Of a stretch of DNA of 64,000 bases, positions 40,777 through 49,362 are shown in pieces. The notes below the pieces were generated by a model. The model worked only from the letters and a program-made list of their open reading frames with translations, was not told the DNA's origin and made no database searches. The DNA is from Gulosibacter chungangensis (GTDB taxonomy: Bacteria > Actinomycetota > Actinomycetes > Actinomycetales > Microbacteriaceae): NCBI RefSeq assembly GCF_008831155.1, contig NZ_WBKB01000008.1, positions 88,445 through 152,444 on the forward strand, read 5' to 3'. The number at the start of each line of letters is the position of its first letter. Within the stretch, counting starts at the first letter, position 1. The position numbers and the translations under genes were made by a program.

Positions 40777-41955
40777 ATGAGCGGAACGCCAACCATTAAA
40801 GAGGTCCGCGCGTACACGGTGCGCGGCGGCGGTGCCGACTACCACGACCAGGGCGCCAACCATTGGATCGACGACCACATCGCCACCCCGATGTCGGTGT
40901 ACCCCGAATATCGCCAGTCGCGACAGAGCTTCGGCATCAATGTGCTCGGGACGCTCGTTGTCGAGATTGAGGCCAGTGACGGTACGGTCGGTTTCTCGGT
41001 GACCACCGCGGGTGAGATCGGCGCGTTCATTGTCGAGAAGCACCTGGCACGGTTCCTCGAAGGTCGGAAGGTCACCGACATCGAGCGCATCTGGGATCAG
41101 ATGTACAAGTCGACTGTGTACTACGGTCGCCGCGGTGTCGTCCTCAACGCGATCTCGGGTGTCGACCTGGCGCTCTATGACCTGCTCGGTCGCATCCGCC
41201 AGGTGCCGGTCTTCGAACTCCTCGGTGGACCGGTTCGGGATGAGTTGCAGTTCTACGCCACCGGTGCCCGTCCCGATAAGGCAAAGGAACTCGGTTTCAT
41301 TGGTGGGAAGATGCCGCTCCACCACGGCCCCGCCGAGGGCGATGAGGGGCTGAAGAAGAACATCGAGATGCTCGCGGACATGCGAGCGAAGGTCGGCGAT
41401 GACTTCTGGCTGATGTACGACTGCTGGATGGCGCTCGATGTCGAGTACGCGACGCGTCTCGCGCACGAAGCCAGCGAATACAACCTGAAGTGGCTTGAAG
41501 AGGCGCTGATTCCGGATGACTACTGGGGCTACGCCGAGCTGCGCAATCGCGCGCCGAAGAACATGCTTATCACCACCGGTGAGCATGAGGCGACTCGTTG
41601 GGGCTTCCGCCAGTTGCTCGAGACCGGCGTCGACATCATTCAGCCCGATGTGGGTTGGTGCGGCGGCATCACCGAGCTCATCAAAATTTCGGCGCTGGCG
41701 GATGCACACGGTGCGATGGTGATCCCGCACGGTTCCTCGGTGTACTCGTACCACTTCGTGGTTACCCGCACGAATAGCCCCTTCGCTGAGTTCCTTATGA
41801 TGCATCCGGCTGCCGAGGAAGTCGTCCCGATGTTCTCGCCGATGCTCGTTGGCGAGCCGGTTCCCGAAAACGGTCGACTCAAGGTTCCCGAGACGCCGGG
41901 CTTCGGCGTTGAACTCTCCCCCGACCTCGACAAGCACCGTCCCTACACCCACTAG
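40777..41955 (+). CDS. rhmD: L-rhamnonate dehydratase
   Basis: RhmD dehydrates L-rhamnonate to 2-keto-3-deoxy-L-rhamnonate. The 392-residue enolase-superfamily protein shares long diagnostic stretches with E. coli Rhm[80 protein letters not shown] (metal Asp), [15 protein letters not shown] (metal Glu), [12 protein letters not shown] (metal Glu), [17 protein letters not shown] and [14 protein letters not shown] (catalytic His). ATG 40777 follows the dehydrogenase stop by five bases. Confidence 0.96.
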   Translation: MSGTPTIKEVRAYTVRGGGADYHDQGANHWIDDHIATPMSVYPEYRQSRQSFGINVLGTLVVEIEASDGTVGFSVTTAGEIGAFIVEKHLARFLEGRKVTDIERIWDQMYKSTVYYGRRGVVLNAISGVDLALYDLLGRIRQVPVFELLGGPVRDELQFYATGARPDKAKELGFIGGKMPLHHGPAEGDEGLKKNIEMLADMRAKVGDDFWLMYDCWMALDVEYATRLAHEASEYNLKWLEEALIPDDYWGYAELRNRAPKNMLITTGEHEATRWGFRQLLETGVDIIQPDVGWCGGITELIKISALADAHGAMVIPHGSSVYSYHFVVTRTNSPFAEFLMMHPAAEEVVPMFSPMLVGEPVPENGRLKVPETPGFGVELSPDLDKHRPYTH

Positions 41956-41975
41956 CCAGGAAGCAAGACTCAATC

Positions 41976-42830
41976 ATGGAAATTCTCCGACTTGGCGAGA
42001 TTGGCCAAGAACAGCCTGTTGCAAAGCATGAGGGCAAGTACTACGACCTTCGCAGCCTCACGGACGACATCGACGGCGCGTTCCTCGCCGCTGACGGTAT
42101 CGCCAAGGTCCGCCAGGCCATCGTTGAAGGGGCGCTGCCCGAAATCGAGAACGCTGAGTCCTTGCGTGTCGGTGCGCCGATCGCCCGTCCCGCGGCGGTG
42201 CTCTGTATTGGTCAGAACTACGCCGCGCACGCGGCCGAGTCGGGCGACCAGCCACCGTCGGTGCCGATTCTGTTCCACAAGCACCCCAACACCGTGGTCG
42301 GCCCCTTCGAAGATGTACTCATCCCACCGGGAGCGGAAAAGGTCGACTGGGAGGTCGAGCTCGGTGTCGTGATCGGTAAGCGTGCCCGCTACCTCGCTTC
42401 CCCGGCGGATGCGCTGGACTACGTCGCTGGCTACGTCATCTCGAATGATGTTTCGGAGCGGGCTTTCCAGCTCGATGTGTCGGGCGGACAGTGGTCAAAG
42501 GGCAAGAATGCGGAGACCTTCAACCCGGTCGGCCCCGCGCTGGTCCCGGGCGATGAGGTGGACCCGCAGAACCTTCGCCTGTGGTCAAAGGTGAATGGCG
42601 AGCCGCGCCAGGATTCGAATACTGCGGACATGATCTTCAGCGTGGCCGAGATCATTCACCACCTCTCGCAGTACATGGTGCTCGAGCCCGGTGATCTCAT
42701 CAACACCGGCACCCCGCAGGGCGTCGCGCTCTCGGGGCGATTCCCCTACCTCTCCGCAGGCGATGTGATGGAGATCGGTATCGAGGGTCTCGGCCTGCAG
42801 CGTCAGACCCTCGCTCCGGCTGTCGTGTAG
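41976..42830 (+). CDS. Fumarylacetoacetate-hydrolase-family protein (probable 2,4-diketo-3-deoxy-L-rhamnonate hydrolase)
   Basis: A 284-residue FAH-family enzyme. Metal and catalytic regions are LCIGQNYAAHAAESG near residue 74, FHKHPNTVVGPFEDVLIPPG, VDWEVELGVVIGKRARYL (the Glu ligands), GYVISNDVSERAFQL and DLINTGTPQGVALSG. In the non-phosphorylated L-rhamnose diketo-hydrolase route (LRA6), a member of this family cleaves 2,4-diketo-3-deoxy-L-rhamnonate to pyruvate and L-lactate. The neighbouring dehydratase and dehydrogenase make that reaction the best guess. A strong terminator follows. Confidence 0.88.
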   Translation: MEILRLGEIGQEQPVAKHEGKYYDLRSLTDDIDGAFLAADGIAKVRQAIVEGALPEIENAESLRVGAPIARPAAVLCIGQNYAAHAAESGDQPPSVPILFHKHPNTVVGPFEDVLIPPGAEKVDWEVELGVVIGKRARYLASPADALDYVAGYVISNDVSERAFQLDVSGGQWSKGKNAETFNPVGPALVPGDEVDPQNLRLWSKVNGEPRQDSNTADMIFSVAEIIHHLSQYMVLEPGDLINTGTPQGVALSGRFPYLSAGDVMEIGIEGLGLQRQTLAPAVV

Positions 42831-42847
42831 GCAGCCGCGGTCTCACC

Positions 42848-42894
42848 CGAATTTGGGCCTCACTGTTCCTTGCAGTGGGGCCCAAGTTCGTTTT
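42848..42894 (+). terminator. Rho-independent terminator after the L-rhamnonate cluster
   Basis: An 18-bp stem (42848-42865 with 42873-42890, two G-U pairs), a 7-base loop and TTTT. It starts 18 bases after the stop of the FAH-family gene. Confidence 0.9.
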
Positions 42895-43046
42895 GCCGGG
42901 GCCCTCAAATCGATTAGCGGCCTCGAGGTGTCGAGACATCCTGCGCCTCTTGCAACAAGCTCATAGTGCCAATAGAGTTGAGAGACTGTGCTTCGATAGC
43001 ACAGTAGGAAATTTCCTCGTTCAGAAATTATGCCTAAGGTGGGGCC

Positions 43047-43244
43047 ATGAGCAATTTGATGCAGCCACAGCCCGTGTCACGACGCGCTCAACGGCTCATC
43101 GCTGCCAGGGGTAACGACGGTCTAACCGATTCCGAACGCGACCGGCTTGCGTCGCAGCACATGGCCAGTGTAGGTCGTAAGACTTTTACACCAAGTGAGC
43201 GGGCGGCTAGAGCTCGGATCCTAGCCCGGCGTGGGCGAGCCTAG
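43047..43244 (+). CDS. Small basic hypothetical protein upstream of a GNAT
   Basis: A 65-residue, Arg/Ala-rich protein (SRRAQRLIAARGNDGLTDSE, TPSERAARARILARRGRA) that I do not recognise. AAGGTGGGG lies in front of the ATG. Its last 14 bases overlap the frame of the following GNAT, whose GTG start is inside its 3' end. The tight coupling recalls a toxin-antitoxin pair, but no ribbon-helix-helix or other known antitoxin motif is visible. Base composition around it is lower in GC than the neighbours. Confidence 0.6.
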   Translation: MSNLMQPQPVSRRAQRLIAARGNDGLTDSERDRLASQHMASVGRKTFTPSERAARARILARRGRA

Positions 43245-43740
43245 TCGGACCGAGACTCCCTCTAGTGCGGACTACAACGCATTCCAATCGTTCGTATGCA
43301 CTGACCCTCCAAATCGGGAGTTTGATCGGCATCGAGGTTTACATCACCCGAGAATCTGGGAGCTAGAGACACAGTCTGCAATCCGGAATTACCGTTTTCC
43401 GATCCAGTCGGGGGACCTGGCGATCGCGATCTTTGACGAAAAGCGGAACCTCACTGGTGCTTGTCTGGCTACAAGAACTGAGGACAACGACCACCTCATC
43501 CAAGCAATCGCAGTCAAGCTCGAATGTCGCAACTCTGGCATTGGAAGCGAGCTACTCGGAAGGATGCTGAAAGAGACCTCTAACCATCAAGATTCATCTG
43601 GCCTAGTGGTTGCGAGGATTCATCGCGAAAATGAGCCGAGTCAGCAATTATTCACGAGATTTGGCTTTATTCCCGATGGCTACGACCAGGCAGAACCTCA
43701 ATACACACTTTGGTGGCTAGATCGTTTCCAAGCCCCATAG
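43231..43740 (+). CDS. GNAT-family N-acetyltransferase
   Basis: A 169-residue acetyltransferase. The acetyl-CoA loop is recognisable in AVKLECRNSGIGSELLGRML near residue 95 (Arg-x-x-Gly-x-Gly form), followed by VVARIHRENEPSQQLFTRFG FIPDGYDQ, the usual motif B. The substrate is unknown. It starts with GTG and overlaps the small upstream gene. Codon use and lower GC differ from the metabolic genes on the left, which suggests an acquired module. A GNAT toxin of the TacT kind is one possibility; the partner is not a typical RHH antitoxin. Confidence 0.78.
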   Translation: MGEPSRTETPSSADYNAFQSFVCTDPPNREFDRHRGLHHPRIWELETQSAIRNYRFPIQSGDLAIAIFDEKRNLTGACLATRTEDNDHLIQAIAVKLECRNSGIGSELLGRMLKETSNHQDSSGLVVARIHRENEPSQQLFTRFGFIPDGYDQAEPQYTLWWLDRFQAP

Positions 43741-43848
43741 GTCCGCCTGAGAATCGTTCCCCGTCCCGCGAAAATGAATGGCGCGAGGATTCGAAGTGAC
43801 CTTCACCTCGACGGTTCTCCAAAAAGGTGTCAACTTCGCGCCCTTCTT

Positions 43849-43907
43849 GCGGATTCGCCAGGCTATTCTCGCGGATTCGCCAGGCAGTTCTCGCGGATTC
43901 GCCACGA
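43849..43907. repeat. Three 22-bp tandem repeats
   Basis: GCGGATTCGCCAGGC begins units at 43849 and 43871, with a truncated third at 43893. A 70-codon minus-strand frame crosses it but has no supporting homology; I treat the 43741-44048 gap as non-coding apart from this repeat. Confidence 0.7.
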
Positions 43908-44048
43908 TCTCATCGAGAGTTCGCGACATAGCTACGAGCGACCACTACCGCTCAGTCCCCCACGCTCCCCGCTAGTGCGTTAGCAGAAAGAACAGTTAGC
44001 CAACGCATCCGCCCTCGATTGAGTCGGCATCGCCGCCAGCCATCTTGT

Positions 44049-44468
44049 TCACGCGGCCCAAGGGTTGATCAACTCGATGCCCGTACCTTCGAAGTCACTT
44101 GTGTTTCGTGTCGCACATATGGCGCCGTTCGCGCGACAAATCGCCGCGATCTGCGCGTCGGCGGTATGGATCGGCCGTCCGTCACGTTCCCGCGCGACGA
44201 GCACTGCGGCGTATTGCTCAGCAGCCGACTCATCAAACGGCAAGATCGCCCGAGTGTCACGGTATGGTTCAAGTGCCATGTTGATCCGCGCAGCGAGCGT
44301 CGATCGGCGCTTCCCGTCAGGGAGACGCGCCACCCCCGCCAGCAGCTCGGCGAGGGTGACGGATGTGATTGCGACATCATCCTGGAGACCCTCGATCCAT
44401 GCAACGACTCGGAGGTCAGGTTCCGGCCGGAAGATCTCGGAAATCACGTTCGTGTCGAGGACGATCAT
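44049..44468 (-). CDS. PIN-domain ribonuclease toxin (VapC/FitB type)
   Basis: A 139-residue PIN-domain nuclease, the toxin of a type II toxin-antitoxin pair. The conserved acids are in MIVLDTNVISEIFRPEPD (Asp5), TSVTLAELLAGVARLP (Glu), and IHTADAQIAAICRANGA (Asp), with TRNTSDFEGTGIELINPW at the end. The pattern is closest to FitB. It starts with ATG overlapping the antitoxin stop by four bases. Such toxins cut RNA when the antitoxin is lost. Confidence 0.94.
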   Translation of the reverse strand: MIVLDTNVISEIFRPEPDLRVVAWIEGLQDDVAITSVTLAELLAGVARLPDGKRRSTLAARINMALEPYRDTRAILPFDESAAEQYAAVLVARERDGRPIHTADAQIAAICRANGAICATRNTSDFEGTGIELINPWAA

Positions 44469-44698
44469 CCGAACTCCACCGCTCGTGCATCATCGACTCG
44501 ATCAGGAATCGGCAAGGTCTCGGTGCCGCCAACCTCCTGCGCCGCACGCAAGAGTGCGATGCCAATGTGGGGCTGCTGCGTGGCCTGGGTGAGAATGTCG
44601 CGCACCTCGGCCTCCATCGAACGACCATGCTCCTTTGCCTGAGCAGCAAGTCGCTTCTTCACGAAGTCGTCAAGCCCGCGAACAATGATTGATGCCAT
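44465..44698 (-). CDS. FitA/VapB-type ribbon-helix-helix antitoxin
   Basis: A 77-residue antitoxin. The N-terminal MASIIVRGLDDFVKKRLAAQ AKEHGRSMEAEVRDIL is a FitA-like Arc/MetJ fold that would bind DNA as a dimer, and the C-terminal tail should wrap the PIN toxin. The ATG at 44698, seven bases after AGGAGGT, is preferred to a GTG three codons upstream. Two GATATC-centred inverted sites lie just upstream, suggesting autoregulation. Confidence 0.92.
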   Translation of the reverse strand: MASIIVRGLDDFVKKRLAAQAKEHGRSMEAEVRDILTQATQQPHIGIALLRAAQEVGGTETLPIPDRVDDARAVEFG

Positions 44699-44715
44699 CT
44701 GGACCACCTCCTAGT

Positions 44716-44735
44716 TGATATCACTAATGATATCG
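44716..44735. promoter_or_regulatory. Likely autoregulatory operator of the toxin-antitoxin pair
   Basis: TTGATATCACTAATGATATC contains two GATATC palindromes spaced five bases apart, 18 bases upstream of the antitoxin start and overlapping an AT-rich promoter-like stretch. Confidence 0.55.
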
Positions 44736-44856
44736 CGGGTTAATCATTTCCAATAGACCACGTCTTACTTCGCACGTGAACATGCATGAATTGTTTGGGC
44801 CTCTCGTCGTGGGGACACCACTCCCCTCTCCATGAGTTGGCGAATGCAGCGCATCC

Positions 44857-46587
44857 CTACCGAACAATCCTCCGCATGAACTGCGCGAGAAACTCCAGCA
44901 GCAGCACGACAAAAACAATAAGCAGCAGGATGTACGTGACGACATCGAAATCGAGCACGCGTCGCGCGTTCAGCAGGTAGAACCCGATGCCGCCGGCACC
45001 GACGATGCCGAGGAGCGTGGCCGACCTGAAGTTCACGTCGAGTTGATAGAAGACGTGCGCGACGATGGCCGGTGCCGCCTGCCGCAGCGTTGCCCCGAAG
45101 AACACCTGGGTCCGGTTCGCGCCGGATGCACGGAGCGCCTCTTGCACTCGAGTGTCGGTGTCTTCAAGGGAGTCAGCGACGAGTTTTGACAGCAATCCCA
45201 CCGCGCCAATCGCGAGCGCCAGCGTACCGGCCAACGCTCCTAGGCCGGAGATGATGACAAAGATAATCGCCAGGATGAGCTCCGGGATACCGCGGGTCAC
45301 CACGACGACCGTGCGGAAAAACCGCACCACGTGGGGGTTGCCGGTGACGTTCTGCGCCGCAAGGATCCCGACCGGAAGCGCGAGGATCAGCCCAAGCAGG
45401 GCCGCCGCGAGCGCGATCTGCAGCGTCACGAGCAGTTCTGCCCACAGCCGCGGGGCAATCCCACCGTCACTCGGCGGCCAGAATTGTCCGACCACGTGCG
45501 GCAGCTCGCCGAAGCTCGTGACCAACCGCAGCCAGTTCGCATCCGCCGCGAGGAAGGCGACCGCGATCAGCGCGACGGTCAGCCCCGCGTAAATCGTGTT
45601 CGAGACCCGCGTCGCATCCCAGGGTGGGGTTGTGCGCGTACCGAGCGTGACTCGCGAAGCTGATAGCGGCTGCCCCGCGGGCGCGACTCGGAACCGCTCG
45701 CGCATCTTCTTCGCCGCCCACAGCACGCCGAATCGTGCCGGCTCTTGCTTCTTCCCAAGCACTTTGCCGCGAAGATACCCGGAAAGCACTTCGGTGGCGA
45801 TGCACAGCAACAGCACGATGACGGCGATCGCCATGCCTCGGTCGTAGTCGCGTATGCTCAGCGCGCTCGAGAGTTCCATCCCGATACCGCTCACGCCGAC
45901 CCAGCCGAGTACGACCGAGGCTCTGAGGTTGATATCGAAGCGGTGCAGGCCGGTCGCGATCATCGCTGGCACGATGCCCGGCAGCGTGGCTCCAAAGATT
46001 TGTTGGATGCGCGAGGCACCCGTGGCTTCAAGCGCTGCTCGCGGGCCGTCGTCGGCATCCTCGATCGCATCCGCGTACATCTTGCCGACCATGCCGACCG
46101 AGTGGAAGGCGAGCGCGAGCACACCGCCGAGCGCGCCGAAGCCGAACAGTCGCATGAAGAAGATGGCGAATACGAGTTCGGGGATGGCTCGCATCACCAC
46201 GATGAATCCGCGTGCCACCGTGCGCACAGCGGGCGATTTGGATGTGGGTTTAGCACCGAAGAGCGCTGCCGCCGTCGAGATCACTACCGACAGTAGGGTT
46301 GCGACAGCGACAATCGCGAGCGTCTGCCCCGTCATCACGAGCGTCTCACCGAGCGACGGGAAATCGAGCGGGAACACGAGCCCAAAGAATCGAACCGCGT
46401 TGTCCCAGCTCTGCGCGATCGTCGAGAGGTTAATGTCCAGGTCAATGATCGACCACACCGCCGCCACGACAAACGCCAGGAAGAAACCGGCGCCGACCAC
46501 CGTCCGCCACGAAGCCTTCGCGATGGTCTGCGGAGCCGGGGAGGGAACCTGCCTCACCGGCGTCGGTTCCAGCAACACGTTGGTCAC
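44857..46587 (-). CDS. phnE: Phosphonate ABC transporter permease, two PhnE units fused
   Basis: A 576-residue permease made of two PhnE-like halves. Half 1 (about 1-280) has GETLVMTGQTLAIVAVATLL and RAIPELVFAIFFMRLFGFGA with GATLPGIVPAMIATGLHRFD; half 2 (about 315-576) repeats the same order: LLVTLQIALAAALLGLILAL, TRGIPELILAIIFVIISGLG and GATLRQAAPAIVAHVFYQLD. The join is a polar stretch of about 40 residues. One chain would thus form the whole channel of a phosphonate/phosphite-type importer. It overlaps phnC by four bases. Confidence 0.94.
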   Translation of the reverse strand: MTNVLLEPTPVRQVPSPAPQTIAKASWRTVVGAGFFLAFVVAAVWSIIDLDINLSTIAQSWDNAVRFFGLVFPLDFPSLGETLVMTGQTLAIVAVATLLSVVISTAAALFGAKPTSKSPAVRTVARGFIVVMRAIPELVFAIFFMRLFGFGALGGVLALAFHSVGMVGKMYADAIEDADDGPRAALEATGASRIQQIFGATLPGIVPAMIATGLHRFDINLRASVVLGWVGVSGIGMELSSALSIRDYDRGMAIAVIVLLLCIATEVLSGYLRGKVLGKKQEPARFGVLWAAKKMRERFRVAPAGQPLSASRVTLGTRTTPPWDATRVSNTIYAGLTVALIAVAFLAADANWLRLVTSFGELPHVVGQFWPPSDGGIAPRLWAELLVTLQIALAAALLGLILALPVGILAAQNVTGNPHVVRFFRTVVVVTRGIPELILAIIFVIISGLGALAGTLALAIGAVGLLSKLVADSLEDTDTRVQEALRASGANRTQVFFGATLRQAAPAIVAHVFYQLDVNFRSATLLGIVGAGGIGFYLLNARRVLDFDVVTYILLLIVFVVLLLEFLAQFMRRIVR

Positions 46588-47435
46588 AGCGCTCGCTCAC
46601 TCTCGGCGTCCTCGCGCCCCGAGACGGTCGCGTAGATTTCGAGTGCCTGTTCATGCGAAATATCCGCCGCATCCGCATCCAGCACCACCCGACCGCCGCG
46701 CAGCCCGATGATGCGGTCGCCCCATTCGCGGGCGAGTTCGACCTGGTGCAGGCTGCAGACCACTGTGAGGCCGTCTTCCCTTGCAATCCCGGAAATGAGC
46801 CGCATCACTTGATGCGCTGACTTTGGGTCGAGGGATGCGACCGGTTCGTCGGCCAGCAGCACCTTCGGTTTCTGCATGAGTGCCCGGGCGACCGCAACCC
46901 GCTGTTGCTGACCGCCCGAGAGGTTCTCGGCGCGTTGGAAGCGCTGGTCGGCAAGGCCTACCCGCTCCAACTGTTCGAGGGCACGCTCCCGGATGCGCTT
47001 GGGGTACATCATCAGGCCGATTCGCGGGCCCCTGAGCTCTCCCAGCGCACCGGTGCACACGTTCTCGAGTGCCGACATCGAGTTCACGAGGTGAAACTGC
47101 TGAAACACCATGCCGATTTGTCGGCGCAGGTCCTGCAGCCTATGACCCCGCGCGGTGCCGATTGCTTCGCCAAGTACACTGACCTCGCCATCAGTGGGCG
47201 TGTGCAACCCATTGATAAGGCGCAGGGTCGTGGACTTGCCCGAACCGGAAAGACCCAGCAACACGGTGAAGCTTCCCGGCGTGATGTCGAAGCTCACGTC
47301 TTCGAGGGCGTGGATGCCCTTGCCAAAGGATTTCGTCGCGCCCCGGAACCGCACGTGCGGTTCCGGGGCAACGCCGGTCAGCTCACGCTCGGCCGATGCC
47401 AGAGGTTCCATGACCGATTGATGTAGAACTGTCAT
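46584..47435 (-). CDS. phnC: Phosphonate ABC transporter ATP-binding protein
   Basis: The 283-residue ATPase of the phosphonate importer. Walker A is GLSGSGKSTTLRLINGLHTP near residue 60, the PhnC-type Q-loop region VFQQFHLVNSMSALENVCTG, the signature NLSGGQQQRVAVARALMQKP, and Walker B VLLADEPVASLDPKSAHQVM. The N-terminus is about 25 residues longer than E. coli PhnC, so an internal start is possible. It begins ten bases after the phnD stop. Confidence 0.94.
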   Translation of the reverse strand: MTVLHQSVMEPLASAERELTGVAPEPHVRFRGATKSFGKGIHALEDVSFDITPGSFTVLLGLSGSGKSTTLRLINGLHTPTDGEVSVLGEAIGTARGHRLQDLRRQIGMVFQQFHLVNSMSALENVCTGALGELRGPRIGLMMYPKRIRERALEQLERVGLADQRFQRAENLSGGQQQRVAVARALMQKPKVLLADEPVASLDPKSAHQVMRLISGIAREDGLTVVCSLHQVELAREWGDRIIGLRGGRVVLDADAADISHEQALEIYATVSGREDAESERAL

Positions 47436-47444
47436 GTGCTCGTA

Positions 47445-48395
47445 CTACTCGTTGCAAGCCTCGGCCTGCGTGATTTCGCATACCTCGCGGAGGCCGTCGT
47501 AGGTTGAGTCGTCGACCGGCACGTAGCCGTAGTTGGTTTCTGGCATGCGTTCGATGCATTCTTCGACGTCGGTGCAGTAGCCCGCCTCAACGAGCGCATC
47601 CGCGTTCATGAGGTTTTCGAATAGCGTGCGTAGCTGCTCCTGGGTCTCTGGGTCGATCGTGTTGGTGTTCATGAACACCGGCGAGGCCGCGATCATGGGC
47701 GATTCCCAGATGATCTTGTAGTCGTCTTCCGAAAGGTCGCCCTGCGCGGGCATCAGGTTGGTGACCATCGCGTCGTAGGCAAATGCGATCTCGCACTCCC
47801 CTTCGAGCAGCTGCAAGACGGAGGCGTCGTGTGCGCCCGCGAAGATCGGGTCGATGTCGGTTTCGGGGTCAATGCCAACATCAAGGAGTCCCGCCGAGGG
47901 GTACAGGTAGCCCGAAGTCGAACCCTGTTCCACGAAGCAGACCGACTTGTCGGCAGCCTGCGACAGGTCGGTAATGTCCGAGTCGGCGCGAACAAGCGCA
48001 AACGACTGGTACCCGGCTGGTTCGTCCTTCTCGTAGACGGCCCCGCCGATGGCTTCCACGGTTGCGCCCGCGTTGACGGAGCGGACGTAGGTGAACGGCG
48101 AACCGATGGCGATGTCGGCCTGGTCGGCGACGAGCGCCTCGATCACGGCCGTGTAGTCGGTGGACTGGACGAGTTCGGTCTGCATCCCGGTCTCGGCTTC
48201 TACGACCTCGCGGAAGAGCTCAAACTTCTGCTCAAGCATGGTGGCGTCTTCCGAGGGAACGGCGGCGATGGTCAGCACTTGGCTGGATGCTGTGGCGTCG
48301 GCGTTGTCTGCGGCGGAACCCGCGTTACTCGCGCAACCGGTCAGCGCGAGCGCAGCGATGGCAAGCGTGGCAAGAATAGGACTACGGTTCTTCAC
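47445..48395 (-). CDS. phnD: Phosphate/phosphite/phosphonate ABC transporter substrate-binding lipoprotein
   Basis: A 316-residue binding protein of the PhnD family. The lipoprotein signal ILATLAIAALALTGC ends in lipobox LTGC. The fold's core is visible in LTIAAVPSEDATMLEQKFEL, FREVVEAETGMQTELVQSTD, VADQADIAIGSPFTYVRSV and CFVEQGSTSGYLYPSAGLLD. GTG 48395, preceded by GAGGAA, is chosen over an upstream ATG. It heads the phnD-phnC-phnE unit, like the mycobacterial phnDCE operon. The ligand may be a phosphonate, phosphite or phosphate; sequence does not decide. Confidence 0.93.
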   Translation of the reverse strand: MKNRSPILATLAIAALALTGCASNAGSAADNADATASSQVLTIAAVPSEDATMLEQKFELFREVVEAETGMQTELVQSTDYTAVIEALVADQADIAIGSPFTYVRSVNAGATVEAIGGAVYEKDEPAGYQSFALVRADSDITDLSQAADKSVCFVEQGSTSGYLYPSAGLLDVGIDPETDIDPIFAGAHDASVLQLLEGECEIAFAYDAMVTNLMPAQGDLSEDDYKIIWESPMIAASPVFMNTNTIDPETQEQLRTLFENLMNADALVEAGYCTDVEECIERMPETNYGYVPVDDSTYDGLREVCEITQAEACNE

Positions 48396-48578
48396 AATGA
48401 AATTCCTCACGTGCGAGTAAAAGAAGAAGCGAGCTATCAATAGCTCTGGCGCAGAATCACGCGTTAGCAGCCACTCCAGGTCGTGGCGTTGAACGGTCGG
48501 GCGACGGTAGGTGAACCCGAAGCAAACTGCGGGTGTCCGCGGTCGGATTCGCGGGACTTGTGTGCGCAGCTGTCTAGG

Positions 48579-49274
48579 TCAGCGGCCAGAACTGCGGATG
48601 CGCCGAAGTTCCGAATCGAATTCGAGTTCGGCAAACGAGCCGATCCGGAGGTCGGAATCGAGTGCTATCCGTGGGTCGGCATTGACGCCGACCACCACAC
48701 AGCCCGCAGCTTTCGCGGCGGCAACGCCGACGGGCGAGTCGTCGAAGGCGAGTGTCTGGGCACCTCGCGAATCGACGCTTTGCCGCGCCGCCAAATAGAG
48801 GTCGGGAGCGGGCTTACCTGCCGGGACGTCATCGATGGTGAACACTCCCTGAAACGCATCCGCAAGCCCGGTCGCGGCAAGCATCAGCTGCACATCCCGG
48901 CGACTACCGTTCGAGGCCACCACGAGGGGCAGCCAGGGCCGCAGCCTGGCAACGAAGTTCGCCGCGGCAACGATCGGCGCCGTGATTCCGGCGATCTCGC
49001 GCCGGTAGTTTTCGTCAAGTTCCTGCAGTAGCTCGTGCTGCCGAAGCTTCAGGTCATCGCGGTCGGTGCAGATGAGTTCAATCGCTTGTTCGAGTGTCAC
49101 CCCGCGGAATCGTTCGGCTCCCCCGGCGTCGTTGCCGTGCTGCGTGAGAAATTGCTCGATGGTGCGCAGCCAGCGACTTTCGGAGTCCACCAGGACTCCA
49201 TCGAAATCGAAGATGGCCGCTGTTGCGGGGCCGCCTTGCGGCAGCAGGTCGGATGCTTGGGTCAATATCGACAT
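48579..49274 (-). CDS. HAD-superfamily phosphatase / beta-phosphoglucomutase-like
   Basis: A 231-residue HAD hydrolase of the subfamily with an alpha-helical cap. Motif I is AAIFDFDGVLVDSESRWL (nucleophile Asp near 23), motif II VVASNGSRRDVQLMLAATGL, motif III GKPAPDLYLAARQSV and motif IV LAFDDSPVGVAAAKAAGC. The substrate is unknown; the neighbourhood (phosphonate importer and a surface phosphoesterase) suggests an organic phosphate. It lies between the phosphoesterase gene and phnD on the same strand. Confidence 0.88.
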   Translation of the reverse strand: MSILTQASDLLPQGGPATAAIFDFDGVLVDSESRWLRTIEQFLTQHGNDAGGAERFRGVTLEQAIELICTDRDDLKLRQHELLQELDENYRREIAGITAPIVAAANFVARLRPWLPLVVASNGSRRDVQLMLAATGLADAFQGVFTIDDVPAGKPAPDLYLAARQSVDSRGAQTLAFDDSPVGVAAAKAAGCVVVGVNADPRIALDSDLRIGSFAELEFDSELRRIRSSGR

Positions 49275-49362
49275 TGGGATATAGCTTTCGAGGTCTCGGG
49301 TGGATGCGGAAGGGCCGGTGGGCGATTCATCCGCACACCGGCCTTCTGCGTCTATTTGTCGA

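Noticed and set aside
43717..43929. A 70-codon minus-strand frame
   Set aside because: It overlaps the 22-bp tandem repeat and the end of the GNAT gene, has no ribosome-binding site I trust and no homology.
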